A stretch of 64,000 nucleotides of DNA, from positions 186,001 to 250,000 of the forward strand of contig NZ_JALJVY010000008.1 of the NCBI RefSeq assembly GCF_024168485.1, written 5' to 3'. Shown here one piece after another: positions 43,187 through 52,957 of this stretch. The stretch's first letter is position 1, and each line of letters starts with the position of its first letter. Origin of the DNA: Sphingobium sp. OAS761 (GTDB taxonomy: Bacteria > Pseudomonadota > Alphaproteobacteria > Sphingomonadales > Sphingomonadaceae). Position numbers and translations under genes: made by a program. The notes under the pieces are model-generated. The model was not told the DNA's origin. It saw only the letters and a program-made list of their open reading frames with translations, and ran no database searches.

Positions 43187-43648
43187 TCAGCTCTTTGCAA
43201 TGGGACCGATGCCAAGGTCGGCAGGGCCGAAGGCGTGGGGCAGCAGGTCGGCGACGCGATATTCGCTGACGCGGCTCCCCGAAGGCGTTGCGCAATAAAT
43301 GGCGAGGGTGCGACCAGCCATCTGTTCCGCCTCGTTCATGATTTGCCGGCATCGGCCGCAGGGCGTGACCACTGCCTCGTCCGCCGCGTCCATCGCGCCG
43401 CCGGTGACGGCGATCGCGGCGACATCGGCAAAGCGACCCTGGGCGTTCACACTGGCCAGGGCCACTGTCTCGGCGCACAGGGACAGACCATAGCTGGCGT
43501 TCTCGAAATTGCAGCCGGTGATAATTGTGCCGTCGATCAGGCGGACGGCCGCGCCCACCGCGAAGCGGCTGTAGGGGGCATGGGCGTGCGTCATGGCGTC
43601 GCGGGCGGCGGCGACCAGTTCGTCTACGCCTTTGTCATGCTGCGTCAT
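43187..43648 (-). CDS. cdd: Cytidine deaminase
   Basis: 153 residues. Zinc-dependent deaminase: substrate-binding [16 protein letters not shown] (Cys ligand and catalytic Glu) and [11 protein letters not shown] (two Cys ligands). It converts cytidine and deoxycytidine to uridine forms. ATG 43648 overlaps the GH25-like gene stop by ATGA; the longer frame to 43771 is not family sequence. Confidence 0.95.
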   Translation of the reverse strand: MTQHDKGVDELVAAARDAMTHAHAPYSRFAVGAAVRLIDGTIITGCNFENASYGLSLCAETVALASVNAQGRFADVAAIAVTGGAMDAADEAVVTPCGRCRQIMNEAEQMAGRTLAIYCATPSGSRVSEYRVADLLPHAFGPADLGIGPIAKS

Positions 43649-44328
43649 GGCGCCACCACATCCCATCTTACCGGCCCGTCGACCCCGTCGATATGGCGCA
43701 TGTCGGTTGCTGTCCACATCACCCAAGGTCGTGTGGCGTAATCGGGCGGGAAGAAATTGCCGTCCAGCCACAAGGTGCGGTTGATACCGGACCCGACGTC
43801 GTAAACCTTGTCGAACGCTTCGGTCACATTGAGCAGCACCGGCTTGCCGGCATGCCCTTCGACCAGGTTGATGAGCGTGTTGAGTTCCGACAGGACGAGG
43901 TCACGTCCCGGCCGCGCCGGGCAGGCGGGATCGAACGTCAGCCGGATGGCAGGGGGCAGGGCGGCGTTGTCTCTCGGTACGGTCGTCATGAAACGCGTCG
44001 CCTGTTCGCTGGCGAGGCGGCACAGGCTATAGTCGAGCATCGCGCCATAGCGCATTCCCGCAGCACGGGCTCCGCGCCAGTTGGCTGCGAAGGCGGCGTC
44101 GCGCATATCGGACCCTTGCGCCGCGCGAATATAGGCGAAATCGGTCCCTTGCGCCGCGAGCGTGCCCCAATCGACGGCACCGTCGTCAGCGCTGATGGTG
44201 ACGCCCTGCGCGGGATATTGATCGCGTGAGGGCGCCCATCCACGGGCATAGAGGAACATCGCCAGCGCGAGCGCCGCGGCTATGGCCAGCACTGCAGCCG
44301 CGCGGCCCAGCAAGCCCCCAAAGGTCAA
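43645..44328 (-). CDS. GH25 lysozyme-like protein with altered active-site residues
   Basis: 227 residues with an N-terminal membrane helix or signal anchor (~8-28). The GH25 fold is suggested by GVTISADDGAVDWGTL, DFAYIRAAQG, NWRGARAAGMRYGAML and WVMWTATD. In active GH25 enzymes the first strand reads GIDVS and the catalytic strand LDxE; here these read GVTIS and LTFD, so the canonical acids look replaced. It could be a non-hydrolytic glycan binder or have shifted catalysis. Overlaps cdd by ATGA. Confidence 0.72.
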   Translation of the reverse strand: MTFGGLLGRAAAVLAIAAALALAMFLYARGWAPSRDQYPAQGVTISADDGAVDWGTLAAQGTDFAYIRAAQGSDMRDAAFAANWRGARAAGMRYGAMLDYSLCRLASEQATRFMTTVPRDNAALPPAIRLTFDPACPARPGRDLVLSELNTLINLVEGHAGKPVLLNVTEAFDKVYDVGSGINRTLWLDGNFFPPDYATRPWVMWTATDMRHIDGVDGPVRWDVVAP

Positions 44329-44341
44329 GCGCGCGATCCTA

Positions 44342-44824
44342 CTACCCCTTGATATGCAACACGCAGATCAGTGTGAAAAGCCGGCGTGCTGTATCGAAGT
44401 CCACCTCTATCTTGCCCTCCAGCCTTTCCTTCAGCATTTCCGCCGCGTCATTGTGGATCGCCCGTCGCGCCATGTCGACCGTTTCGATCTGTTGAGGCGA
44501 GGCATTGCTGATCGCCTGATAATAGCTGTCGCAAATCGCGAAATATTCCCGGATCGGTCGCCGGAACCTGCCCAATCCCAGGATGATCGCTTCCAACGGG
44601 TGGTCGTCGTCCCGGTTGATCTCGATCACCAGCCGGCCATCCTCGACGCGCAACAGAACCTTGTAGGGGCCGGCATAGCCGTCGGGATGACTGCGCTGGG
44701 GAGCGAAATGATTATCCTCCAGCAGGTCGAAGATCGCGATGCGCCGTTCCTGCTCCACATCGGCGTTCCGCCACAGGATCGTGCGCTCGTCGAGCTTGAT
44801 ATCTATGATGCGCGGATTGGTCAT
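44342..44824 (-). CDS. UPF0262 family protein
   Basis: 160 residues, unknown function, conserved in alphaproteobacteria. Recognised by RIIDIKLDERTILWRNADVE, ERRIAIFDLLEDN, FAP...YKVLLRVEDGRLV and DMARRAIHNDAAE. Divergent from dnaB across 114 bases and 13 bases upstream of the GH25-like gene, which it probably leads as first gene of the operon. The frame is open further upstream but ATG 44824 matches the family start. Confidence 0.9.
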   Translation of the reverse strand: MTNPRIIDIKLDERTILWRNADVEQERRIAIFDLLEDNHFAPQRSHPDGYAGPYKVLLRVEDGRLVIEINRDDDHPLEAIILGLGRFRRPIREYFAICDSYYQAISNASPQQIETVDMARRAIHNDAAEMLKERLEGKIEVDFDTARRLFTLICVLHIKG

Positions 44825-44938
44825 GATGAACCGATCAGTCAGTGCGGCGGCACGTCGGGAAATGCAAGCGTGACTTATCCACAGATGGTTTCCGATCCGG
44901 GCCTTGCGCGGGGCGCGCGGGCGGACGAAAGAGGGACC

Positions 44939-46423
44939 ATGGTCGAACTGCTGAAAATCAACGCCACCGAAGCGGGCGGGACGGAATTGCCGCGCAATGT
45001 CGAGGCCGAGGCGGCGCTGCTGGGCGCCATCATGATCGACAACCGAATCGCCGAGGATGTACAGCTCAAGCTCAAGGCCGAACATTTTTTCGAGCCGCTG
45101 CACGGGCGCATCTACGACGCGATCATGAAATTGCTGGACAAGGACATGGTCGCCAATCCAGTGACGCTAAAGCCCATGCTCGAACAGGATCCGGCACTGC
45201 GGGAACTTGGCGGTCCGGCCTATCTGGCGCAGCTGACAGGCAGCGGCGCCGCGCTGATCGGCGCGCGGGACTTCGCCAGCCAGATTTACGACCTTGCCCT
45301 GCTGCGCCAGCTCGTCAGTGTCGGACGGGAGCTCGTCGAAAATGCGCTGGACACCAGCGAGGACGTCAATCCTCGCGAGCAGATAGAAGCGGCTGAGGTT
45401 GCGCTGTACAAGGTTTCGGAAGGCGAGGGGGAGACCGGTTCGGTCAAGAGCTTCCTGGCGGCCTCAACCATGGCGGTGCAGATCGCCGAGCGTGCGCTCA
45501 ACAGCGGCGGGCATGTGTCGGGCATCACCACCGGCATCAACAGCCTGAATGCCAAAATCGGCGGCCTGCACAACAGCGACCTAATGATCCTGGCGGGCCG
45601 TCCGGGCATGGGCAAGACTTCGCTCGCGACCAACATCGCCTATAATGCTGCTTCGCGCTGGGTGCGCGACAATGCCGACGGCATCGGGCCGGACAAGAAT
45701 ATGGGCGCGAAGACCGCATTCTTCTCCCTGGAAATGTCCGCGGACCAGCTCGCGACGCGCGTGCTGGCCGAGCAGTCGGGTATTTCGGGCGAAGCGTTGC
45801 GCATGGGCAAGATCAGCCGCGCCGATTTCCAGAATCTGTCCCGCGCCGCGCGGGAGTTGCAGGAATTGCCGCTGTTCATCGACGATACGCCCGGTCTTAC
45901 GATTGCAGCGCTGCGTACGCGCGCCCGGCGTCTAAAGCGCCGCCATGACATCGGCTTCATCGTCGTCGATTATCTTCAGCTGCTTCAGGGCACTGGGAGG
46001 GGCAACGATAATCGCGTCAACGAAATTTCGGAGATCTCCCGAGGTCTCAAGACATTGGCCAAGGAACTTCATGTGCCCGTGCTCGCGCTGTCGCAGCTCA
46101 GCCGAGCGGTCGAGCAGCGCGAGGACAAGCGGCCGCAATTGTCGGACCTGCGCGAGTCGGGATCGATCGAACAGGACGCGGACATGGTCTGGTTCGTGTT
46201 CCGGGAGGACTATTACGAGGCTGCCAAGGAGCCCAAGCCCGACGACGAAGGCGCCTACGCAGCGTGGAAGGAAAATATGGAGCGCATCTATGGCCTGGCC
46301 GAGGTAATCGTGGCCAAACAGCGTCATGGCTCCACAGGGCGCATCCGTATGCGTTTCGATGCGAAGATAACCCGCTTTTCCGACCTTGCCGACGACAGCT
46401 ACCAAGACCTGGACTATGAATGA
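44939..46423 (+). CDS. dnaB: Replicative DNA helicase DnaB
   Basis: 494 residues. N-terminal domain with LPRNVEAEAALLGAIMIDN, RecA-like C-terminal domain from ~180 with Walker A AGRPGMGKTSLA near residue 220, FFSLEMSADQLATRVL, Walker B IVVDYLQLL, and LSQLSRAVEQREDKRP. Hexameric replication-fork helicase. ATG 44939 has GAGGGA just upstream; the frame extends to 44282 on the complement of UPF0262 and is not used. Confidence 0.97.
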   Translation: MVELLKINATEAGGTELPRNVEAEAALLGAIMIDNRIAEDVQLKLKAEHFFEPLHGRIYDAIMKLLDKDMVANPVTLKPMLEQDPALRELGGPAYLAQLTGSGAALIGARDFASQIYDLALLRQLVSVGRELVENALDTSEDVNPREQIEAAEVALYKVSEGEGETGSVKSFLAASTMAVQIAERALNSGGHVSGITTGINSLNAKIGGLHNSDLMILAGRPGMGKTSLATNIAYNAASRWVRDNADGIGPDKNMGAKTAFFSLEMSADQLATRVLAEQSGISGEALRMGKISRADFQNLSRAARELQELPLFIDDTPGLTIAALRTRARRLKRRHDIGFIVVDYLQLLQGTGRGNDNRVNEISEISRGLKTLAKELHVPVLALSQLSRAVEQREDKRPQLSDLRESGSIEQDADMVWFVFREDYYEAAKEPKPDDEGAYAAWKENMERIYGLAEVIVAKQRHGSTGRIRMRFDAKITRFSDLADDSYQDLDYE

Positions 46424-46478
46424 CGCGCGGTGATGGCTTGCATGGCGCCCCCGGGATGCCGTTGTGACCTGTGCCATG

Positions 46479-47735
46479 ACGCTGCACGATCGGCGCAGCT
46501 TGCTGCGGCTTGGAGGCGCGGCGGTTGCGGCGATGGCCGTCTCGCCACGTCTTTTCGCACGGGAAAAAGCAGCCGAAGCGCTGCGAACACTGACGGACGA
46601 TGTATCGCCGATCGATCGCGCAGAGCGGGCTGACCGACTGGCGCGCGCGCAGGCGATGATGCAGGCCGCCAGCATCGACGCCTTGCTGGTCGAACCGGGG
46701 GCGAGCCTAGTCTATTATTCCGGCGTGCGCTGGCACCGGTCGGAGCGGGTGACCGCCGCCGTCATCACGGCGGACGGTCCGCCGATGGTCATGTGCCCCT
46801 TTTTCGAGCGGCCCTCGATCGAGGAGTCGCTTGCGATTCCTGCGGAAATACGGGTTTGGCAGGAGCATGAAAATCCGCATTCCCTGATCGCCGACTATCT
46901 CTCGGCCAAAGGCCTGACGCGCGGTCGCATCGGGATTGAGGAAAGCGTCCGCTATTTCGTCGTCGATGGGCTCAACGCCGCGCTTCCGAAAACCAGCCTT
47001 ATCCTGGACCCGGTTACGCGCGCCATACGGATGCGCAAGACGGCCGCCGAAATCGCCTTGATGCAGAAGGCGGCGGACATCACCGTTGCCGCATATCGCT
47101 GGACCGCTCCGCAGATAGGGGCGGGGATGAGCCCTGCCGACATCGGCGCTTTGATGACCGCTGCGACGCGCCAGCTTGGCGGGCGGGCGGAGTTCAACCT
47201 CATCCTGCTGGGAGAAGCGGCCGCCTATCCGCACGGGTCGGCCAAGCCGCAAGCCGTGCGCGCGGGGGAAGTCGTGCTGATGGACTGCGGATGCACGGTG
47301 GAGGATTATCAATCGGACATCAGCCGCACCTTCGTCTACGGCGCGACGCCGAGCATGCAGCAGCGCAAGGTCTGGAACGAAGTGGCGCAGGGGCAGAAAA
47401 TCGCGTTTTCCGCTGCGAAGCTGGGCACCCCGGCGGGGACGGTCGACGATGCCGTGCGCGGTTATTATCAGTCGCTGGGCTATGGCCCCGGTTATGCCTT
47501 GCCTGGCTTGTCCCATCGAACGGGTCATGGCATCGGCATGGAAGGGCATGAACCGGTCAACCTCGTCCACGGGGAGCAAACGCCTTTGGACGTCGGCATG
47601 TGTTTCTCTAACGAACCGGGCCTGTATCTTCCGGGGAGCATGGGCATCAGGACCGAGGATTGCTTCCATATGACGGAGCAGGGGCCGGTCTGGTTCTCGA
47701 AACCGCCAGCGGCCATAGACGACCCGATGGGATAG
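46479..47735 (+). CDS. Tat-exported M24 family peptidase (Xaa-Pro aminopeptidase-like)
   Basis: 418 residues. The N-terminus DRRSLLRLGGAAVAAMAV is a twin-arginine signal. The pita-bread catalytic domain has LMDCGCTVEDYQSDISRTF (two Asp metal ligands), HRTGHGIGMEGHEP, FSNEPGLYLPG and IRTEDCF (His and Glu ligands). It should remove residues before proline from peptides in the periplasm, or be a creatinase-like enzyme. ATG 46479 is preferred over GTG 46464 since it places the Arg pair near the start. Confidence 0.88.
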   Translation, partial: TLHDRRSLLRLGGAAVAAMAVSPRLFAREKAAEALRTLTDDVSPIDRAERADRLARAQAMMQAASIDALLVEPGASLVYYSGVRWHRSERVTAAVITADGPPMVMCPFFERPSIEESLAIPAEIRVWQEHENPHSLIADYLSAKGLTRGRIGIEESVRYFVVDGLNAALPKTSLILDPVTRAIRMRKTAAEIALMQKAADITVAAYRWTAPQIGAGMSPADIGALMTAATRQLGGRAEFNLILLGEAAAYPHGSAKPQAVRAGEVVLMDCGCTVEDYQSDISRTFVYGATPSMQQRKVWNEVAQGQKIAFSAAKLGTPAGTVDDAVRGYYQSLGYGPGYALPGLSHRTGHGIGMEGHEPVNLVHGEQTPLDVGMCFSNEPGLYLPGSMGIRTEDCFHMTEQGPVWFSKPPAAIDDPMG

Positions 47736-48039
47736 TGACGGCCGCAGGGCAGGCTATCTGGCCGGGTTGGCAATCGGCTTTCGAAGGTGCCCGAGGCGCA
47801 GGGTCCGGTCGGGGTGCACAGTATCGCCTGTCAAGATCATGGCCGTCGGGCGTGGCATTTTGGGTAAATGTGACGATCACCGTCAGAATTGTTTTCACGG
47901 CTTTATTTCGTCGAACCCAAGTTGCTTCATATTGTCATATCAGGCATATACGCCGCCGCTGCGTTAACGCACGATCTCGTCCTGCTGCGTTCAAGATCAT
48001 GTGTGGAGGGGATTTGCGCGGACTAGGGCGGGGGTTCCA
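47736..48039. other. Intergenic region before the type I secretion genes
   Basis: A 304-base stretch with no convincing gene. It holds a perfect TGACG-N5-CGTCA palindrome at 47871-47885 and an AT-richer segment at 47885-47960. A weak -35/-10 pair (TTGCTT at 47922, CATATA at 47945, 17-base spacer) could serve the downstream operon; each hexamer matches consensus at only three positions. No terminator was seen after the peptidase gene. Confidence 0.35.
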
Positions 48040-49500
48040 TTGTCAGAAGAAGAGCGGCCTGGCGGCAGGTCGACGATCACTAGCCGACCTGCATGCATTG
48101 CACTGGTTGCGGCGCTACTATTGTCCGCGGCAACGGGTTCATTCGCGGCGCAACCTGAAGGAGGGCTTCTTCTTCCGCCTGATCCCTCGCCTTTCTCCAG
48201 TCCCGTAACAGACGACCCGCTGTTGACTTTGGCGAGCGAGGTTGGATCGATCGAACCGTTCCGGACCGAAGTGGAATCGGCCGTGCGGACCAACGCGCTG
48301 CTGGACGAAGCGCACGCCGGCGAACGCGAGGCGGAAGCGGCGCGAGTCCAGGCCCGATCGGCGCTCTTCCCGACGCTCGACATCAACATCGATGCCAATC
48401 GTGCGTTCGCGCGCAATTTTTCCAACGATCCAGGCAACATCATCGAACGGTCGCGTCCGGCGGGACGGACCGACGCCACTGCGTCAGTGCGGCAGCGGTT
48501 GCTCGATTTCGGGGCGACATCCAGCCGGATCAACGCGGGAAATGCGCGCGTACAGGCCGCCCGATCGGCGACCGCCGGCTATGGTATCGACGTCGCAACC
48601 CGGCTGGCCACAGGATGGTATTCGATCATGGCGCAGCGGCTGCTGCAACAGGCCACGTTGGAGTATGTCGGACGTCAGGGGGAATTGCGAGACGCCGTCG
48701 AACGGCGGATCACCCAAGGATTTTCCGCGCGTGGGGACCTTGCGCGCATCGACAGTTCGATCGCATCGGTCAGTACGCGGTTGGCGAATATCCGGCGCAA
48801 CCTGGCGAGCGCGGAAGCGCAGTATCGTGCCCTGGCAGGCCACGACGCGCCGGCAGACATCCATCGCGTTCCTCTGCCGCCTGTAATCGCGTCGACTCGC
48901 GAGGATCTTGAGGCCCTGATCCTGCAATCGCCGCCTGTTCTCAAAGCCGAGGCTGAAGCCCGCGCGGCAAGGCAGGATTCGCGGGCGGCCCGGTCGGAAC
49001 GCTTGCCCACGATAGCGGCCGGCGTGGATGCCGGTCGATACGGCGTCTTCGAAAATAGCGGAGATTATGAAGTTCGCGGGCGGGTCATCCTGCGCGCGCA
49101 ACTGGGTGCGGGTATCAACGCCCGGGCAGATCAGGCAACGGCCCGGGCCGACGCCGCCGAAGCCTATGCAGCGCGGGTCCGCCAGGAAACCCTGCGCGAC
49201 GCGGAAATGGCATGGTCCGAGGTCCATGGTCTTGAGGATCAGCTGGCGGCAGCAAAAAGCGCCTATATCGCCGGACGGAATACGCGGGATGTATATGCCG
49301 CGCGCTTCGACACCGCCGGCGGCACGCTGTTCGATCTGCTGAATGCGGAAGACAATTATTTCATATCGATTGCGACCTATGTTCAGACACTGGCCGAACG
49401 GGATCTGTCGCGGTTCATCCTGCTTGCAAAGACCGGGAAGCTTTTGAGCGATCTATCGATCCGGGTCGATCCAGAATACGGAATCCAAAACGATGAGTGA
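48040..49500 (+). CDS. TolC-family outer membrane efflux protein
   Basis: 486 residues from TTG 48040 (GGGGG five bases upstream); GTG 48001 in the same frame is the other option. Signal peptide ends SFAA. Two structurally repeated halves are visible, each with RQRLLDFGATSSRI-type and LRAQLGAGINARADQ segments and long helices. It forms the outer-membrane channel of the type I secretion system encoded next; its stop overlaps the ABC gene start by 8 bases. Confidence 0.9.
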   Translation: MSEEERPGGRSTITSRPACIALVAALLLSAATGSFAAQPEGGLLLPPDPSPFSSPVTDDPLLTLASEVGSIEPFRTEVESAVRTNALLDEAHAGEREAEAARVQARSALFPTLDINIDANRAFARNFSNDPGNIIERSRPAGRTDATASVRQRLLDFGATSSRINAGNARVQAARSATAGYGIDVATRLATGWYSIMAQRLLQQATLEYVGRQGELRDAVERRITQGFSARGDLARIDSSIASVSTRLANIRRNLASAEAQYRALAGHDAPADIHRVPLPPVIASTREDLEALILQSPPVLKAEAEARAARQDSRAARSERLPTIAAGVDAGRYGVFENSGDYEVRGRVILRAQLGAGINARADQATARADAAEAYAARVRQETLRDAEMAWSEVHGLEDQLAAAKSAYIAGRNTRDVYAARFDTAGGTLFDLLNAEDNYFISIATYVQTLAERDLSRFILLAKTGKLLSDLSIRVDPEYGIQNDE

Positions 49501-51223
49501 CGAACCTCTGCTGGCTACGGTCAGGCAACGCTTCGCGCCGTGGCTTGTCGAACCGATGCTGCGCAACCGCAGCATATACGGGAAGGTCGCTGTGGCAGCG
49601 ACGCTGATCAACCTGTTTGCGCTGGTGTCCTCGCTTTTCACGATGACTGTATATGACCGGATCGTGCCGAACGACGATTCGAGCGCGTCGTTGATCGGGT
49701 TGAGCATCGGTCTCGCTTTCGTGCTGATTTTCGATTTTGCGCTTCGGCTTTTGCGAACCTATTTCGTCGATGTAGCCGGCGCGAATATCGATCACGATGT
49801 GGGCGAAACGCTGTTCGCACAGTTGCTGGCGTTGCGGCTGGACCAGAGGCGGGGGTCTACCGGCAGCCTGACCGGATTGATGCGCGAACTGGAAACGCTG
49901 CGCGACTTCTTCGCATCGGTCACGCTGACCACCTTCATCGACGTTCCCTTCATCATCGTGACCCTGATCGTCATCGCGTTGCTGGGCGGGGTCCTCGTCC
50001 TGATGCCGCTGGCCATGATCCCGGTCGTCATCGGCGCCGGCCTGATGGCCACGCCCCGTCTCGACCGCCTGTCGGCGCGCAGTCTGGGCGATGGTCTGAT
50101 CAAGCAATCGGTGCTGGTGGAAACCATCGGTAGCCTGGAAACGGTGAAGGCGATCGGCGCCGGACCGATGCTCAGCCGTCGCTGGCAGACGGCGCTGGTC
50201 AATCATTCGGAAAGTTCGCTCGGCCAGCGGCTGGCGTCGGCGATCCCGATGACCGTCGCCAACAGCGCCTCCACAATCGCCTATTGCGGCATCATCATTA
50301 TCGGCGTGGGATTGCTGCGCGAGCACAGCATCACCACAGGGACGCTGCTGGCCTGCTCCATCCTTTGCGGTCGCGCGCTCGCGCCGCTGGCGCAGATTGC
50401 CCAGCTATTGTCTCGCCTTTCGGCCACGCGCGTCGCCTACAGGCAGATTCGCACGCTGATGGAAACCCCGACGGAAGGTCCGAAGGGGGAGGCGATACGG
50501 CCTGCCAAGCTGGAAGGGCGGATAGAGTTGCGCAACGTTGCCTTCCGCTACCCGGGCGCGCCCGAGCGCGCAGTCAACGGTGTGAACCTTCAGGTCGCGG
50601 CGGGCGAGCGGATCGGCTTTCTGGGCCGGGTGGGATCCGGCAAGTCTACGCTGGCACGCCTCATTCTCGGGCTTTACGAGCCCGAGGAAGGCGTCGTCAT
50701 GATCGACGGTATCGATGTGCGCCAATATGATCCCTATGATCTGCGTCGTCTGATCGGCGCGGTGATGCAGGACAATATATTGATGCAGGGCACAGTCCGG
50801 CAGAATATCTGTCTGGATCGCGAAGGCATCGACCATGAGGAAATGATCCGCGCCGCGGATATCAGCGGTACGCATCGTTTCATGGGGCAGCTGGCGAACG
50901 GTTATGACCTGCGCCTTGCGGACCGGGGCGAGGGCCTGTCCGGCGGGCAGCGCCAGTCCATCTCGATCGCCCGCGCCGTCGCCGGCCGGCCGCCGATCCT
51001 GATCTTCGACGAACCGAGCAGTTCAATGGATGCCCAGACCGAAGCGGACCTGATCGGCCGCCTGCAACCGGAAGTCGCAAACCGCACCCTGCTGCTTATT
51101 ACGCACCGCACGTCGCTGTTGACGATGGTCGACCGCGTTGTCGTGATGGATCAGGGCCGCATCGTCGCCGATGGTCCCCGCGATACCATATTGCAACGCC
51201 TCACCCGGGGGAAAGGCGCATGA
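49493..51223 (+). CDS. Type I secretion permease/ATPase (LapB/HlyB-like)
   Basis: 576 residues. Six membrane helices in ~30-310, then an ATPase domain with Walker A GRVGSGKSTLA (~379-390), signature LSGGQRQS, Walker B ILIFDEPSSS and a switch His in LITHRTS. There is no N-terminal C39-like domain, so it is shorter than HlyB or LapB and nearer the PrtD/HasD type. It energises export of RTX proteins through the adaptor and TolC. ATG 49493 overlaps tolC; the stop overlaps the adaptor gene by ATGA. Confidence 0.92.
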   Translation: MSDEPLLATVRQRFAPWLVEPMLRNRSIYGKVAVAATLINLFALVSSLFTMTVYDRIVPNDDSSASLIGLSIGLAFVLIFDFALRLLRTYFVDVAGANIDHDVGETLFAQLLALRLDQRRGSTGSLTGLMRELETLRDFFASVTLTTFIDVPFIIVTLIVIALLGGVLVLMPLAMIPVVIGAGLMATPRLDRLSARSLGDGLIKQSVLVETIGSLETVKAIGAGPMLSRRWQTALVNHSESSLGQRLASAIPMTVANSASTIAYCGIIIIGVGLLREHSITTGTLLACSILCGRALAPLAQIAQLLSRLSATRVAYRQIRTLMETPTEGPKGEAIRPAKLEGRIELRNVAFRYPGAPERAVNGVNLQVAAGERIGFLGRVGSGKSTLARLILGLYEPEEGVVMIDGIDVRQYDPYDLRRLIGAVMQDNILMQGTVRQNICLDREGIDHEEMIRAADISGTHRFMGQLANGYDLRLADRGEGLSGGQRQSISIARAVAGRPPILIFDEPSSSMDAQTEADLIGRLQPEVANRTLLLITHRTSLLTMVDRVVVMDQGRIVADGPRDTILQRLTRGKGA

Positions 51224-52521
51224 CCGACGACGCGTTGCCGCAGCCTGTGACCTACATCAAGCCGAAGATCTCGGCGAACATCATCCTTTGGCTCGTGCTT
51301 GCCTTCATTCTGGTCGGGCTAGCCTGGGCCGCGCTGACGGAAATAGACCGCACCGTACGCGCTACGGGCAGGGTGATCCCAAGCTCTCAACTCCAGGTAA
51401 TATCAAACCTGGAGGGCGGTGTGATCCAATCCATTCTTGTGCGCACCGGACAGGATGTGAAGCAGGGCACGCCGCTTGTGCAGCTCAGTCCGATCCAGCC
51501 GGGCGCCGAACTGGAGGGCAACCGCGCCAGCAGCGACACGCTTGAATTCAAGATCATTCGTCTGGAAGCTGAAATTTCCGGGCGTAGCCCGACATTTCCT
51601 GCGCCGCGCAACGCACAGATGGCCAGCCAGATCGAGGTCGAGCGCGGTCTGTACCGTTCGCGCATGGCCGAGCTCGCGAGCCTGGGCAATGTGGCGTCGG
51701 CCCGGGTAGCTCAGGCCCAGCGCGCCATCAGCGAGGCGGCAGCCACGCACCAGGCCCGCATTTCCGCGCGCGATACCGCGCGTGCCGATCTCAACATGGT
51801 GCGCCCGCTGGTGCAGGAGGGGATAGAGCCGCGTCGGTCGCTGTTGCAGGCCGAGAATGCCTACGCCGTGTCCAGCAGCGAGGCCGACGGCGCCGCCGCC
51901 GCCCTGTCGCGTGCACATTCCGTGCTGGCCGAGGCACAGGCCAGCGCGAGCCAGCAGAAACGCGACTGGATCGCCCGCGCGGCGGATGAACTGAGTGCCG
52001 CTCGGGCCGACATGTCTGTGCGTCAGGCCGCGATGCCGGCATATGAGTACAAGCTCAAGCGAACGGTCGTCCGCGCGCCGCTGGATGGGCGTGTCAATCG
52101 TGTGTTCGTGACGACCGTGGGTGGCAGCGTCCGGCCAGGCGATCCGTTGCTGGAAATGGTAGCCGTCAACGACAGCCTGTTGATCGAAGCCGCGGTTCCG
52201 GCGAAGGACATTGCCTCGGTCAAGCTCGGGCAAAAGGCAAAAATCAACATATCGGCCTACGAAAGCGCCATATACGGGTCGATGGAGGGCAATGTGGTCG
52301 CCATCTCCCCAGACGCCGTGCTGAACGAGCGGACCGGCGAAAGTCATTATCTGGTTCGGGTGCAGACCAAGACCAATTCGATCACGGACCGCGAGGGAAA
52401 CAAGCTGCCGATCGGTCCCGGAATGGGCGCCGACGTCAACCTGCTCGGCGACAAACGCACCGTGCTGGCCTATTTCCTCACGCCGATCACCCGACTGGGC
52501 GAGCGCGCCTTCCGCGAATGA
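51220..52521 (+). CDS. HlyD-family membrane fusion protein (type I secretion adaptor)
   Basis: 433 residues. One N-terminal membrane helix (ANIILWLVLAFILVGLAW) and the membrane-fusion motif ATGRVIPSSQLQVISNLEGG. A long coiled-coil region (~110-270) follows, then a beta domain with VRAPLDGRVNRVFVTTVGG and the KLGQKAKINISAYE barrel motif. It bridges the inner-membrane ATPase and TolC across the periplasm. Confidence 0.92.
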   Translation: MTDDALPQPVTYIKPKISANIILWLVLAFILVGLAWAALTEIDRTVRATGRVIPSSQLQVISNLEGGVIQSILVRTGQDVKQGTPLVQLSPIQPGAELEGNRASSDTLEFKIIRLEAEISGRSPTFPAPRNAQMASQIEVERGLYRSRMAELASLGNVASARVAQAQRAISEAAATHQARISARDTARADLNMVRPLVQEGIEPRRSLLQAENAYAVSSSEADGAAAALSRAHSVLAEAQASASQQKRDWIARAADELSAARADMSVRQAAMPAYEYKLKRTVVRAPLDGRVNRVFVTTVGGSVRPGDPLLEMVAVNDSLLIEAAVPAKDIASVKLGQKAKINISAYESAIYGSMEGNVVAISPDAVLNERTGESHYLVRVQTKTNSITDREGNKLPIGPGMGADVNLLGDKRTVLAYFLTPITRLGERAFRE

Positions 52522-52600
52522 CGGGCAGGGACGGCGGACGTCGTTGAGAGGCGTCGTCGTCCATGCTATCATCATGCATGTTCCGCGAGGAGGATATGGC

Positions 52601-52957
52601 ATGGTCCGTCGCGTTCGCTTTCGTTTTGTCAGCCTGGGATTAATGATCGGCGGCGCATCGACCGGCTGTTCTTCTACGGCCATTTCGCCGGCTGCCGGCG
52701 GCGTGGCGCCACCCACACCACCCGTGGCGGTCGCGCCAGTCCCTCCGGCGCATCTTGACGCACCTCCCGGGACCGGTGGCCCGATGCCGCCTCCCGGGAA
52801 CGCAGAACAGGCCATACGGGATCAGTTCGCCGAGGCGAAAAGGCGGGACAGCATCGAATCCTACGCGTTGTTTGTCGCCCGTTATCCTGATCATCCGCTG
52901 GCGGAGGAAGCAAAGCGGCAGATCGCGCGGCTGCGTCGGAAGTCGCCGGCGGCGTGA
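52601..52957 (+). CDS. Small putative lipoprotein of the secretion cluster
   Basis: 118 residues. Hydrophobic N-terminus then GASTGCSS, a weak lipobox because Ser rather than Leu precedes Thr-Gly-Cys. A proline-rich linker (VAPPTPPVAVAPVPP) leads to a 40-residue TPR/BamD-like helix pair (ESYALFVARYPDHPLAEEA). ATG 52601 has AGGAGG seven bases upstream; the frame opens at 52544. It lies between the type I exporter and its likely cargo, suggesting a part in export or retention of the RTX protein, but that is inference. Confidence 0.7.
   Translation: MVRRVRFRFVSLGLMIGGASTGCSSTAISPAAGGVAPPTPPVAVAPVPPAHLDAPPGTGGPMPPPGNAEQAIRDQFAEAKRRDSIESYALFVARYPDHPLAEEAKRQIARLRRKSPAA

Noticed and set aside
41967..43298. 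Plus-strand frame of about 440 codons over the phosphoesterase and dcd genes.
   Set aside because: It runs opposite two well recognised genes and lacks a ribosome site.
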